64,000 nt of DNA from Neoroseomonas terrae (GCF_018129025.1 NZ_JAAEDI010000007.1:151652-215651), one strand, 5' to 3'. Shown: positions 9,133 to 19,139, counted from the stretch's first letter. Numbers and translations: made by a program. The notes: generated by a model from the sequence alone, not told the origin.

Positions 9133-9995
9133 CGCGACAGATCCGTGCCCATCATGTCGCGCAGCGCGTCGCCCAGGAAGTTCACGCCGAGTACCAGCAC
9201 GAACAGCGCGATGCCCGGGATCATGATCACCCAGGGGCTGAAGAACATGTATTCCTTCGCCTCGGAGATCATCAGCCCCCAGGAGGGCAGCGGCGGCGGG
9301 ACGCCGAGGCCGAGGAAGGACAGCGCGGCTTCCAGCAGGATCGCCAGCGCCATTTCCAGCGTCGCGACCACGGCAAGGTGCGTCGCGATGTTCGGCAGCA
9401 CCTCCCGCGTCAACACCCACCATTTCGACGCGCCGGCGCACCAGGCGGCCGAGACGTAGTCGAGGTTGCGGATCTGCATGGTGGTCGATCGCGCGACCAC
9501 CGCGAAGCGGTCCCACAGCAGGAAACCGAGCACCAGCACCACCAGCAGGAAGGACGATCCGCGCAGCGCGGCGACGGCCAGCGCCACCAGCACCGCCGGG
9601 ATCGACAGCCGCGTGGTGATGCAGAAGACGACGAAATCGTCGACCTTGCCGCCATAGAAGCCGCCCAGCACCCCCATGGTAATGCCGATCAGCCCCGATG
9701 TGATGACCGTCAGCACGCCGATCACCATCGAGATCCGCGTGCCGTAGATCAGCCGCGAGAAATAGTCCCGCCCGAGCTGGTCGGTGCCGAGGAAGTTCCG
9801 CGGATCGCCCCCTTCCATGAAGGAGGGGGGCACGAGGCGGCGGTCGAGGTCGATGACGAAGGGATCGTAGGGCACGATCCAGGGCGCGATGACCGCGATG
9901 ATGGCGCAGGCGCCGACGATGAAGGCGCCGATCACGAAGGCCGGGTTGCGCAGCAGCTTCGCGCCGCGCGTGGTGGGCATGACCGTCGCGCTCAT
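9129..9995 (-). CDS. Oligopeptide-type ABC transporter permease (DppC-like)
   Basis: Inner-membrane permease of 288 aa with an N-terminal transmembrane segment, the DppC-type GTDQLGRDYFSRLIYGTRIS motif and about five further hydrophobic spans. The EAA-type coupling loop reads AGASKWWVLTREVLPNIATH. The ATG at 9995 overlaps the stop of the DppB-like gene (ATGA), so the operon is translationally coupled throughout. Confidence 0.93.
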   Translation of the reverse strand: MSATVMPTTRGAKLLRNPAFVIGAFIVGACAIIAVIAPWIVPYDPFVIDLDRRLVPPSFMEGGDPRNFLGTDQLGRDYFSRLIYGTRISMVIGVLTVITSGLIGITMGVLGGFYGGKVDDFVVFCITTRLSIPAVLVALAVAALRGSSFLLVVLVLGFLLWDRFAVVARSTTMQIRNLDYVSAAWCAGASKWWVLTREVLPNIATHLAVVATLEMALAILLEAALSFLGLGVPPPLPSWGLMISEAKEYMFFSPWVIMIPGIALFVLVLGVNFLGDALRDMMGTDLSR

Positions 9996-10909
9996 GCCGT
10001 GCGCAGCCGCGGGTCGAGCACGGCGTTCAGCAGATCGGCCAGCAGCGTCAGCCCGATATAGATGATGGCCAGCACCAGCACGACCGCCTGCACCACGGGG
10101 AAGTCGTTCTTGCTAATGCTTTCCCAGGCGAGGAAGCCGACGCCATGCAGTGCGAAGACGGTCTCGATGACGACCGAGCCGCCCAGCATGAAGCCGAGTT
10201 GCACCGCCGCGATCGACACCACCGGGATCGCCGCGTTGCGGAAGCCGTGCTTCACCAGGATGGACAGCCGCGTCAGCCCCTTTGCCCGCGCGGTGCGGAT
10301 ATAGTCCGACGCCAGCGCTTCGATCATGCCGGATCGCGTGAGCCGCGTCAGCGACGGGATCGCGGAGAAGGCCAGCACGATGCCGGGCAACACGAAACCT
10401 TCCCAACTGTCCGCCCCGGAAATCGGCAGCCAGGCGAGTTGCAGCCCGAACACGATCATCAGCACGAGGCCGAGCCAGAAGGATGGCATCGCCTGCCCGA
10501 TCATCGCGATCAGCGCGACCACGCGGTCGATCCACGTTCCCTCGCGCACTGCGGCGATGATGCCGAGCGGGAGCGACACCACCAGCGCGATGGCGAGCCC
10601 GACCAGCCCAAGCGTGATCGTCACCGGCATGCGGCTGGCGATGAGGTTCGCGACGCGGTCGCGGAAGAAGTAGCTCTCGCCGAAATCGCCCTGCACGGCG
10701 CGGCCGAGCCAGTCGAAGTATTGCGTGCTGAGCGGGCGGTTCAGCCCGTAGGCCTCGCGGATCGCCTCGACATCCTGCTGGGTCGCGTTCGGCCCCGCGA
10801 TCGAGATCGCGAGATCGCCCGAGACCCGCGTGAGCAGGAAGGCAAGCGTGAGCACCGTCAACGCGACGAGCACCGCAACCGCGAAGCGGCGGATAAAGAA
10901 GCGAAGCAT
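9992..10909 (-). CDS. Oligopeptide-type ABC transporter permease (DppB-like)
   Basis: Inner-membrane permease of 305 aa and first gene of the dppBCDF-like operon. It begins MLRFFIRRFAVAVLVALTVL, the typical DppB first membrane span. It has the DppB periplasmic segment EAYGLNRPLSTQYFDWLG and the coupling loop ARAKGLTRLSILVKHGFRNA. The promoter should lie in 10910-11070. Unusually, the binding protein for this system is not in the operon but faces it at 5407-6954. Confidence 0.93.
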   Translation of the reverse strand: MLRFFIRRFAVAVLVALTVLTLAFLLTRVSGDLAISIAGPNATQQDVEAIREAYGLNRPLSTQYFDWLGRAVQGDFGESYFFRDRVANLIASRMPVTITLGLVGLAIALVVSLPLGIIAAVREGTWIDRVVALIAMIGQAMPSFWLGLVLMIVFGLQLAWLPISGADSWEGFVLPGIVLAFSAIPSLTRLTRSGMIEALASDYIRTARAKGLTRLSILVKHGFRNAAIPVVSIAAVQLGFMLGGSVVIETVFALHGVGFLAWESISKNDFPVVQAVVLVLAIIYIGLTLLADLLNAVLDPRLRTA

Positions 10910-11070
10910 CCCGGAAGCGAGCCTAAGCGGCCCGGTGCATCCGCCGCAAGATCATAGCATCGGTCAGGCGCGCAAAGCGCGGCTGCGCCGAGAGCGCCCG
11001 AACGACAGTGCATGGCGCAAACTCCGGGCACGCGGATGCGTGCGCGGGCATCTGAGACAAAGCAAAGTGA

Positions 11071-11097
11071 CCGGCGGCCGAAGATCTCGGCCGCCGG
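11071..11097 (-). terminator. Hairpin terminator downstream of ggt
   Basis: A perfect 11-bp stem (11071-11081 with 11087-11097) with a 5-nt AGATC loop starts 4 bp past the ggt stop on the minus strand. The minus-strand sequence beyond it is TCACTTTGCTTTG, weakly T-rich. It probably ends ggt transcription before the transporter operon promoter. Confidence 0.65.
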
Positions 11098-11100
11098 AAA

Positions 11101-12708
11101 TCAGTACGCCGCGGCCCAGCCGTCACGCCGTGGATCGGACCCCGCCATGCGCACGCCATTGTCGAGCACGCGGATCGCCTCGACACTGCATGCGCCTTCG
11201 AGGTCGCCGACCACCTTCACCTCATGCCCGCGCTGGCGCAGGCCGGCGATCGCCTCCTCGCCGAAGCCGCGCTCGATCGTCACGACGTCGCCGCCGCCAT
11301 GCGGATAGTTGGATTCCTGGCCGGGTTGCGACGAGGTCCACCGCGGCGCCTCCAGCGCCTGCTGCGGGTCGAAGCCGAAGACGGCGCAGGAGACGAGGAC
11401 CTGGAAGTTGACCTGCACCTGGTTGTCCGCCCCCGGCGTGCCGAACGCCATCCAGGGCTTGCCGTCCTTCATCACCATCGGCGCGTTCATGGTGTGGCGC
11501 ACGCGCCGGCCCGGCGCGAGCTCGTTCGCGTGGCCGCCGTCGAGATGCCAGTAGGTCATGCGGTTGTTCAGCAGGATGCCGGTGCGCGGCCCCGTCACGC
11601 CGGACCCGAAGGCGCCGTTGATCGACTGGATGGCGGAGACGGTGTTGCCTTCGGCATCGACGACGCAGAAATAGGTCGTGTCGGTCTCGGCCATCTCGCG
11701 CACCGGCAGATGCGCGGCGCGGTCGCCGATCGCCTTCGCATGCGCCGCGGCGCGTGCATCGGACAGCAGCGACGCGAAATCCGGCTGGTCGCGCCCGGCC
11801 TCGGTCTCGCGATCCAGGAAGGCGCGCTTCTTCGCCTCGATCATCAGATGCAGCAGCGCCGCGCTGCCCCAGCCCATGCCTTCCAGATCGGCCTGCTCGA
11901 CGATGCGCAGCATCTGGAGCATGGCGAAGCCCATCGAGGGCTGCGGGGTCTGCCGCACCTCGAAACCGCGCCACGCGATCCCGATGGGCGGCGCGAATAA
12001 GGGCTGCACGGCAGCGAGGTCGGCTTCCGCGACCAGCGCGCCGATGCCTGCCATGTCGGCCGCGATGTCGCGCGCCAGGGCGCCGCGGTAGAAGGTCTCC
12101 GGCCCCTCCGCCGCCAGCCGCTCCAGCGTGGCGGCGAGTGCGGGCTGCGTCACCAGCGCACCTACTGTCAGCGGCGCACCGCCGGGCAGGAAGATCGCCG
12201 CGCTGGTCTTGTCGGCGCCGATCCGCCTGCGGTTCTCGCCGCAGAAATGGCGCAGCGCATGCGTGGCGGCGAACCCGTCGCGCGCGGCTTCCACCGCCGG
12301 ACCGAACACCGCTGCCCAGGCCTTGGCGCCATGCGCGGCGTGCAGGGCGGCAAGTCCCGCCACCTTCCCCGGCGTCTGAATGGACAGAGGCCCGTCGATC
12401 GGGATGCCGCCCTCCGCCCGGTAACGCGCCACGGTCGCGGCGGCCGGCGCCTGCCCGGTGCCGGCGAAGGTCTCCGCCCGTCCGGTCTTCGCCGACCAGT
12501 GGTGATAGAAGCCATCGCCCCCGAGGCCCGACATATGCGGCTCGACGACGCCGAGCGTCAGGGAGATCGCCACCGCCGCATCCGCCGCCGTGCCGCCGGC
12601 GCGCAGGACGTCCAGGCCGGCCTGGGTCGCCACCGGATGGTTGGTCGCCACCGCCCCGCGCCGCCCCATGATGAGCGGGCGATGCGCCCGGATGCCTTCG
12701 TAAGCCAT
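11101..12708 (-). CDS. ggt: Gamma-glutamyltransferase family protein
   Basis: N-terminal-nucleophile hydrolase of 535 aa that cleaves or transfers gamma-glutamyl groups (glutathione and related compounds). Landmarks are GAVATNHPVATQAGLDVLRAGG..DAAVA near the N-terminus and the self-cleavage site ETDTTYFCVVDAEGNTVS, whose second Thr should become the new N-terminal nucleophile. INGAFGSGV and the C-terminal GTPGADNQVQVNFQV follow. No signal peptide is visible, as in the cytosolic-looking YwrD-type members. ATG 12708 is chosen over TTG 12714. The hairpin at 11071-11097 ends the unit. Confidence 0.9.
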   Translation of the reverse strand: MAYEGIRAHRPLIMGRRGAVATNHPVATQAGLDVLRAGGTAADAAVAISLTLGVVEPHMSGLGGDGFYHHWSAKTGRAETFAGTGQAPAAATVARYRAEGGIPIDGPLSIQTPGKVAGLAALHAAHGAKAWAAVFGPAVEAARDGFAATHALRHFCGENRRRIGADKTSAAIFLPGGAPLTVGALVTQPALAATLERLAAEGPETFYRGALARDIAADMAGIGALVAEADLAAVQPLFAPPIGIAWRGFEVRQTPQPSMGFAMLQMLRIVEQADLEGMGWGSAALLHLMIEAKKRAFLDRETEAGRDQPDFASLLSDARAAAHAKAIGDRAAHLPVREMAETDTTYFCVVDAEGNTVSAIQSINGAFGSGVTGPRTGILLNNRMTYWHLDGGHANELAPGRRVRHTMNAPMVMKDGKPWMAFGTPGADNQVQVNFQVLVSCAVFGFDPQQALEAPRWTSSQPGQESNYPHGGGDVVTIERGFGEEAIAGLRQRGHEVKVVGDLEGACSVEAIRVLDNGVRMAGSDPRRDGWAAAY

Positions 12709-12820
12709 GGGCAACCCCTTTCGTGTCAGGGTGTTTCAATTCTGGATCGCGCGCCGTCGCGCACCTAGGTATGACCATTAATGCCGGGCTTGTGGCCGGC
12801 GCCAACCCTGGACGAGTCGA

Positions 12821-13663
12821 ATGTCGCGCCGGCAAGTTTCCGTTAATCGCGTCCGATCCGCGCCGGATCAGCTGCTGCGGCGCCTGTTCCGCGTGTCGCG
12901 GCCCCAGCCGGAGGCCCCGCCCCCGCCCGGTGCGCTGCGGATCGCCACCTACAACGTCCATAAGTGCGTCGGCACCGACAACCGCTTCGATCCCGACCGG
13001 ATCGCCACCGTGATCCGCGAGCTGGACGCGGACGTGCTGGCCCTGCAGGAAGCGGACCGCCGCTTCGGCAGGCGAGAGGGCCTGCTCGACACGACGGCGC
13101 TGGAACGCGACACCGGGCTGCGGATGGTCCCGCTCGCCATGGCGGCCGGCGGCCATGGCTGGCATGGCAACGCGCTTCTGGTACGCAACGGCCGCATGGT
13201 CGAGGCGTATCGCCTGCGCCTGCCGGGTGGCGAACCGCGCGGCGCGACGCTGGTCGAACTCGAGATGGCGGGCGGTGCACGGCTAAGGGTCATGACGGCG
13301 CATCTCGGCCTGCTGCGCCGGCATCGCGCCCAGCAGGTCGCCGCGCTGCTGGAACGCCTCGCCGAAGCCGACGATACGCCGACGCTGCTGCTCGGGGACC
13401 TGAATGAATGGCGGCCGGGTCAGCGATCCTCCCTGCGGGCGCTGGAACGGGATTTCGGCCCGGTGGATCGCGGCCCGCCCACCTTCCCCAGCCGGCTGCC
13501 GATTCTCAGCCTCGACCGCATCCTGTGCCGCCCCACCGGGCTCCTGAGTGGGCTCGCCGCGCATGAGACACCGCTCGCGCGGATCGCCTCGGACCATCTG
13601 CCCCTGACGGCGCGGCTCGACCTCGCCACGGCTCGGCCCGAGGCGATGGCCGAGGCGGCGTGA
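12821..13663 (+). CDS. Endonuclease/exonuclease/phosphatase (EEP) family protein
   Basis: Metal-dependent phosphodiesterase/phosphatase fold, 280 aa. The EEP signature residues are visible: RIATYNVHKCVGTDNRFD (catalytic Asn), DVLALQEADRRFG (metal-binding Glu), LLLGDLNEW (Asp and Asn) and IASDHLPLTARL (C-terminal DH). It lies 13 bp upstream of a phospholipase-D-type gene on the same strand; this EEP-PLD pairing is common in proteobacteria and points to membrane-lipid metabolism. The N-terminal 40 residues are basic and lack a clear signal peptide. Confidence 0.88.
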   Translation: MSRRQVSVNRVRSAPDQLLRRLFRVSRPQPEAPPPPGALRIATYNVHKCVGTDNRFDPDRIATVIRELDADVLALQEADRRFGRREGLLDTTALERDTGLRMVPLAMAAGGHGWHGNALLVRNGRMVEAYRLRLPGGEPRGATLVELEMAGGARLRVMTAHLGLLRRHRAQQVAALLERLAEADDTPTLLLGDLNEWRPGQRSSLRALERDFGPVDRGPPTFPSRLPILSLDRILCRPTGLLSGLAAHETPLARIASDHLPLTARLDLATARPEAMAEAA

Positions 13664-13676
13664 GAAGGTCCGCGCG

Positions 13677-15113
13677 GTGTCCGCCGCGACGCAAGCAACC
13701 GCGATGCCGCCGGAGCCGGTTCCGGCCACTGGCGTCGCGCTGGTCCCCGATGGGCTGACGGCCTTCGCTGCCCGCGTCGCGGCACTGCGGGCAGCCACGC
13801 GGTCGGCGGACCTGCAATACTACATCTGGCGTGGCGACCTGACCGGCCGGCTGCTGGCGCGGGAGGTGATCCAGGCGGCCGACCGCGGCATATCCGTGCG
13901 GCTGCTGCTGGACGACATGTATGCGATCGGCGCCGAGCGCGTGCTGGCGGCGATGGACTCGCACCCACGCATCCAGGTGCGGCTGTTCAACGCGACCGCC
14001 TGGCGCCGCTTCGGCCCGCCGGGGCTGGTGCTGGAGATGCTGTTCGGCGGCTGGCACCTCGACCACCGCATGCACAACAAGGCCTGGATCATCGATGGCA
14101 GCAGCGCCATCGCCGGCGGCCGCAACATCGGGGACGAGTATTTCGACGCCTCTGGCCACTTCAACTTCCGCGACCTCGACCTCACGCTGGAAGGCCCGCC
14201 CGTCGCCACGATGCAGCGGATCTTCGATGCCTATTGGTCGCATCGCCTCGCCCGGCCGCTGCGGCGGATCAGCCGCGCGGCCTATCGCCGCCGCGCGCTG
14301 CGCAAGCTGTCCCGCAAGCTCGAAGCCGCCTGGGCGTCGCCGGATGCCCGGCCCTTCTTCGAGAGCCTGGCTCAGACGCCTTTCGTGACCCGCCTGCTGA
14401 GCGGCGGCAGCAGCGAGATGCTGGCGCTGCCCGATGCCGCTGTGCGCGTGGTGGCGGACCCGCCCGGCAAGGCGACCGGCACGGTGCCGGTGGAGGAATG
14501 CCTCGCCCCCGCGATCCACGACGCGCTGCATGGTGCGGAGCGGGAGGCACTGATCATCTCCCCGTATTTCGTCCCCGGGGCAGAGGGTGCGGCGCAGATG
14601 GAGGCGATGCGCCGGCGCGGCGTACGCGTCTCGGTCGTGACCAACGCGCTGGCGGCGACGGACGTGATCGCTGTCCATGGTGGCTATGCGCGCTATCGCG
14701 AGCGGCTGCTCGCCGCCGGCGTCGAGTTCTACGAATTGAAGCCGAGCGGCGAGGAAGGCCGCAGCGTTTTCGGCTCGCGCGGCGCGAGCCTGCACACCAA
14801 GGCCTTCGTCATCGACGGGCGGCTGAGCTTCGTGGGCTCCTTCAACCTCGACCCGCGCTCCGTCGCTCTGAACACGGAGATGGGTACCTTCATCGAGGAT
14901 GAGCGGATCGCGCGGATGCTGCAGGCCGAGCATGAGCGGCTGACGCGGCCAGGGTGTAGCTGGAGCGTGCAGAGCGGCGCCGATGGCCGCCTGAGCTGGA
15001 CCGCAGAGGAAGGCGGCAGGCCGGTGACGGTGTACCGGGAGCCCGACGCCTCGCTCGGCATGCGCATTCTCGCGCGGCTGCTGCGCTGGCTGCCGATCGA
15101 GTCGAAACTGTAG
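13677..15113 (+). CDS. Phospholipase D / cardiolipin synthase-like protein
   Basis: PLD-superfamily protein of 478 aa with two HKD motifs: HNKAWIIDGSSAIAGGRNIG in the first half and HTKAFVIDGRLSFVGSFNLD in the second. The second is followed by the N-T-E-M motif seen in cardiolipin-synthase-like members. It probably transfers phosphatidyl groups. There is no N-terminal membrane segment, so it resembles ClsC-type rather than ClsA enzymes. The GTG start at 13677 is supported by AGAAGG eight bases upstream and by the short distance from the EEP stop. Its stop codon directly abuts the stop codon of the convergent TctC gene, with no gap. Confidence 0.88.
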   Translation: MSAATQATAMPPEPVPATGVALVPDGLTAFAARVAALRAATRSADLQYYIWRGDLTGRLLAREVIQAADRGISVRLLLDDMYAIGAERVLAAMDSHPRIQVRLFNATAWRRFGPPGLVLEMLFGGWHLDHRMHNKAWIIDGSSAIAGGRNIGDEYFDASGHFNFRDLDLTLEGPPVATMQRIFDAYWSHRLARPLRRISRAAYRRRALRKLSRKLEAAWASPDARPFFESLAQTPFVTRLLSGGSSEMLALPDAAVRVVADPPGKATGTVPVEECLAPAIHDALHGAEREALIISPYFVPGAEGAAQMEAMRRRGVRVSVVTNALAATDVIAVHGGYARYRERLLAAGVEFYELKPSGEEGRSVFGSRGASLHTKAFVIDGRLSFVGSFNLDPRSVALNTEMGTFIEDERIARMLQAEHERLTRPGCSWSVQSGADGRLSWTAEEGGRPVTVYREPDASLGMRILARLLRWLPIESKL

Positions 15114-16085
15114 TCAGCCGCCGGTCTCGCGGATCTTCGCTGCGATGGGCGCCCAGCGCGCCACCTCCTCCCGCACATGCTGCGCGGCGGCGGCGGCGGA
15201 ACTGTCCGGCCAGGTGTCCACCCCAGCGCGGCGCAGCCGTTCCTTCACGGCGTCGTCGGCGAGTGCGCGCTGCGAGGCGGCCTCGAGCGCCGCCAGCACC
15301 GGCGCCGGCGTGCCGGGCTTCGCGAAGAGCACCTGCCAGGCCGTGAGATCGTAGCCGGCGACGCCGCTGTCAACGAGGCTCGGCAGGCCCGGCACCAGCA
15401 CCGAGCGGTCGCGCGAGGAGACGGCGAGGCCGCGCACCTGTCCCGCCTCCATCAGCGGGTTCAGCATGGTCGGGCTGTCGATGGTGAAGTGCACGCGGCC
15501 GGCGACGAGATCCTGCACGGCGAGGGCCGCCGTGCGGTAGGGCACGATGGTGTAGTCCAGCTGCTCGATCTGCTTCAGCAGTTCGCCGGCGAGATGGTTG
15601 GTCGCGCCCGGATTGGTCGAGCCGAAATTGGCGCCCGTCCCCTGCTGCCGCAACCAGGCGAGCAGGCCGGCGATATCGTTCGCCGGCACCGTTGGATTCA
15701 CGGCGAGCACGAAGGGCTGCCGCCCGACGAGCGCGATGGGCACGAAATCCGTGATCGGGTCGAAGGCGAAGTCGGGGCGCAGCGCCTTCATGATCGGATG
15801 GTTGTTGGTGCCGATGAAGATGCTGTAGCCATCGGCCGGCAGGCGGTGAAAGGCCGCGGCGCCGATCGTGCTGCCCGCACCGACGACGTTCTCCGGCACC
15901 ACCGGCTGGCCAAGGATCGGGCTCATTGCCTCGCACAGGATGCGGCCTACGATGTCGGTGACGCCGCCGACACCGACGGGGATGATCATGCGGATCGGCC
16001 GCGTGGGATAGGAACCCTGCGCGAGCGCCGGCGCCGCGAGCGCGGCGCCTGCCAAGGCGAGAAGTGTGCGGCGGGTCTGTGTCAT
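15114..16085 (-). CDS. Tripartite tricarboxylate transporter receptor (TctC/Bug family)
   Basis: Second Bug-type periplasmic receptor, 323 aa. The signal peptide is MTQTRRTLLALAGAAL..PALAQG with a twin Arg. The mature start SYPTRPIRMIIPVGVGGVTDI and the VVPENVVGAGSTIGAAAFHR stretch are family hallmarks. It is transcribed away from the SsuA-like gene at 16156, with 70 bp between start codons. No TctA/TctB partner is near. Ligand unknown. Confidence 0.9.
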   Translation of the reverse strand: MTQTRRTLLALAGAALAAPALAQGSYPTRPIRMIIPVGVGGVTDIVGRILCEAMSPILGQPVVPENVVGAGSTIGAAAFHRLPADGYSIFIGTNNHPIMKALRPDFAFDPITDFVPIALVGRQPFVLAVNPTVPANDIAGLLAWLRQQGTGANFGSTNPGATNHLAGELLKQIEQLDYTIVPYRTAALAVQDLVAGRVHFTIDSPTMLNPLMEAGQVRGLAVSSRDRSVLVPGLPSLVDSGVAGYDLTAWQVLFAKPGTPAPVLAALEAASQRALADDAVKERLRRAGVDTWPDSSAAAAAQHVREEVARWAPIAAKIRETGG

Positions 16086-16155
16086 CGAAGTCTCCCGGTG
16101 ATTGTCCGGCCCGCAGGGTTGCGCCACCTTCGTCTTTTGACGAGCCGGGGGCCCC

Positions 16156-17064
16156 ATGAGCTTTCAGATTGCGCTGCAAGAACCGTTCCGAGCCTTGTTC
16201 TACGCGCCGTTCTACGCGGCGCTGGCCCGCGGCGACTATGCCGCGGAGGGGGTCGAGGTGCGACTGTTGCCCGGCACCGTGCCCTCGCTCGCGAAGGACA
16301 GCGTCCTGGACGGCACGGCCGACCTCGCCTGGGGCGGGCCGATGCGGCTGCTGCTCGCGCACGACAAGGACCCCGGCTGCCCGCTGCGGCTGTTCGGCGC
16401 GGTGGTCATGGGCGATCCGTTCTTCCTGATCGGACGCGGCGAACGGCCGGGCTTCCGGCTCACCGACCTCGCGACGATGACGCTGGGCTCGGTCAGCGAG
16501 GTGCCGACGCCCTGGTGGTGCCTGCAGGACGACATCCGCCGCGCCGGGCTCGACCCCGATACCGTGGCGCGCGTGACCGACCGGAGCATGGCGGAGAACG
16601 CCGCCGCGGTCGCCGCGGGCACGCTCGACGTCGCGCAGGTCTTCGAGCCGATCGCGAGCGCCATGGAGATCGCCGGCACCGCGCGGGCCTGGCATGCGCA
16701 GGCTAGCCGCGGCCCGACCTCCTACACGGCCTTTTACGGCCGCGCGGATGTCATCGCGGCGAAGCGCCCGGGCTTCGAGGCTATGGTGCGTGGCCTCGCC
16801 GCGACCCTCCGCTGGTTTGCGGCGGCGTCACCGCGCGACATCACAACGACGATCCGGCCGTTCTTCGAGGATCTCGACGAGGCGGCCGCGATGCGGGCCA
16901 TCGGCCGCTATCGCGATCTCGGCGTCTGGACCGCGACGCCGCGCTTTCCGCGCGAAGCCCTGGAGCGGCTCGAAACAGCGATGCTGTCCGCCGGCGCGAT
17001 CAGCCGCACGCCCGGCTATGGCGGGCTGGTGGCCGAGGAGGTGACCGAGGCCGCGCTCGGTTGA
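16156..17064 (+). CDS. SsuA/THI5-like substrate-binding protein without a signal peptide (copy 1)
   Basis: 302-aa protein of the NitT/TauT/SsuA/THI5-like binding-fold family. It begins MSFQIALQEPFRALFYAPFY, so the mature fold starts at residue 1 and no signal peptide is seen. Typical stretches are ARGDYAAEGVEVRLLPGT, GTADLAWGGPMRL and GSVSEVPTPWWCLQDDIR. A close paralog lies at 19374-20279; the two flank the minCDE operon, which is on the opposite strand. No permease or ATPase gene is nearby. It may be a cytoplasmic protein, like the eukaryotic pyrimidine-synthesis enzyme THI5, or use an unrecognised export route. Confidence 0.75.
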   Translation: MSFQIALQEPFRALFYAPFYAALARGDYAAEGVEVRLLPGTVPSLAKDSVLDGTADLAWGGPMRLLLAHDKDPGCPLRLFGAVVMGDPFFLIGRGERPGFRLTDLATMTLGSVSEVPTPWWCLQDDIRRAGLDPDTVARVTDRSMAENAAAVAAGTLDVAQVFEPIASAMEIAGTARAWHAQASRGPTSYTAFYGRADVIAAKRPGFEAMVRGLAATLRWFAAASPRDITTTIRPFFEDLDEAAAMRAIGRYRDLGVWTATPRFPREALERLETAMLSAGAISRTPGYGGLVAEEVTEAALG

Positions 17065-17133
17065 TCTCGGATCGCGCCTGGTCGAGATCGGCCAGGCGCG
17101 ACGACCGGGTCAGGCCGAAGCCCCGCCGGCGCC

Positions 17134-17423
17134 CTACCGCGCGCCCGCTACCATCCGCACTGCCGACGGCGCCGGCAGTTCGATCTCGATCGCAAGCGTC
17201 GACATGTCGCCGCCGCGGTCGAGGTTCACATTCACCTTCCCAGGGTCGATGGCGACGTAGCGCGCCACAACGGCGACGAGGTCCTGCTGGAGCTTCGGCA
17301 GGAAGTCCTCCCGCGTGCGGCCGATGCGCTCATGCGCGAGAACGATCTGCAGCCGCTCCTTGGCGGCGGACGCGCTGGCCGGCTGCTCCTGCCGGCGGCC
17401 GCGGAAGTAGTCGAGCCAGCTCA

Positions 17424-17424
<1 letters not shown>
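17134..17424 (-). CDS. minE: Cell division topological specificity factor MinE
   Basis: 96-aa MinE, which stimulates MinD ATPase and drives pole-to-pole oscillation of the division inhibitor. It begins MSWLDYFRGRRQEQPASA, the amphipathic membrane-targeting segment. The MinD-contact helix follows (AAKERLQIVLAHERIGRT), then the dimerisation domain with DFLPKLQQDLVAVVARYV. Its ATG overlaps the minD stop by one base (TAATG). Last gene of minCDE. Confidence 0.95.
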
Positions 17425-18242
<818 letters not shown>

Positions 18243-18286
18243 GTCCCCTGCCTCCTCGATTCAATCCCCTGCCGGCATCCCGGAGA

Positions 18287-18348
18287 CCGCTCCCCCACCC
18301 GGCCATCCTGCACGCGCAGAATGGCGGGGTGGCCGGGTGGGGGAGCGG
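18287..18348 (-). promoter_or_regulatory. Long hairpin in the minC-minD intercistronic region
   Basis: Bases 18287-18305 pair perfectly with 18330-18348: a 19-bp GC-rich stem with a 24-nt loop, in the 126-bp gap between minC and minD. No T-run follows on the minus strand, so it may act as an mRNA processing or stability element, or a partial attenuator that sets MinC below MinD/MinE, rather than a full terminator. Confidence 0.6.
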
Positions 18349-18368
18349 GCCGGTGCCGGTATCATCCT

Positions 18369-19139
18369 TCAGCCGATCGGGTCGAAGCGCATGCGCTCAC
18401 CCATCAGCCGCACCTGCACCGCCTTGCCGATCGGTGCCCCTGTCAGCCCGTCGCGCACGGCGTAGTAGCCGGCGATCGAGATGAGCTCAGGGTCAAAATT
18501 CTGTGCGAAGACCCGCGCCTCCGCATTGTTCCCGCCACCGGCGATCGCGCGGCCGCGCAATGCGCCATAGACGTGAATGTTGCCGTCCGCGATGACCTCG
18601 CCCCCCGCATTGACGGTGGAGGTGACGATCAGGTCGCCTCCCGCGGCATAGATGCGCTGGCCGGCACGCACCGGCTGGTCGTGGACCATGGTCGGGCGGG
18701 CCGTGCCGGGGGGCGGCGGGGGCGGTGCCGCCGGTTCAGGCGCGGCGGCCGGCTGCGGCGGGGGCGCGGCAGCCAGCGGTGCCTCGTCCTCCCGCCCGCC
18801 GATCGAACGCACCGGCGGCAGACCCAGCGACATCGCCGCGTTGCGCAGTTCCGGCGATCCGCCAGTGGTGCCGATCGGCACGATGGTCAGTTCCCGCAAC
18901 CCGGCAATCAGCCCGGCGAAATCCACTTCATGCGCGGGCAGCGCGATGTCATCGAGGCCCAGGACCACGGGCGCGAAGCGGAGGAAGCCAGGGGCGCGGC
19001 GGAACTGGTCGCCGATCGCCGGCACCACCGCCTCCGGCCGTGGGTCGAGCAGGCGCAGGACGAGCAGGTTGAAATTCGCACCGCGCAGGCGGAACGGTTC
19101 CAGTCGGGGCGACGTTTCGGGCCTGGGCGCGGCGGACAT
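18369..19139 (-). CDS. minC: Septum site-determining protein MinC
   Basis: 256-aa inhibitor of FtsZ ring assembly. The N-terminal FtsZ-inhibiting domain covers about residues 10-105 (PFRLRGANFNLLVLRLLD... LRELTIVPIGTTGG). A Pro/Ala-rich linker runs from about residue 125 to 148, with a run of consecutive prolines. The C-terminal beta-helical domain starts near QPVRAGQRIYAAGGDLIV and includes GNIHVYGALRGRAIAGG, the standard MinD-binding region. It is the first gene of minCDE. The divergent gap to 19374 should hold its promoter. Confidence 0.94.
   Translation of the reverse strand: MSAAPRPETSPRLEPFRLRGANFNLLVLRLLDPRPEAVVPAIGDQFRRAPGFLRFAPVVLGLDDIALPAHEVDFAGLIAGLRELTIVPIGTTGGSPELRNAAMSLGLPPVRSIGGREDEAPLAAAPPPQPAAAPEPAAPPPPPPGTARPTMVHDQPVRAGQRIYAAGGDLIVTSTVNAGGEVIADGNIHVYGALRGRAIAGGGNNAEARVFAQNFDPELISIAGYYAVRDGLTGAPIGKAVQVRLMGERMRFDPIG

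Noticed and set aside
11222..13165. 647-aa minus-strand open frame
   Set aside because: Out-of-frame shadow of gamma-glutamyltransferase extending over the EEP gene. No domain is visible.
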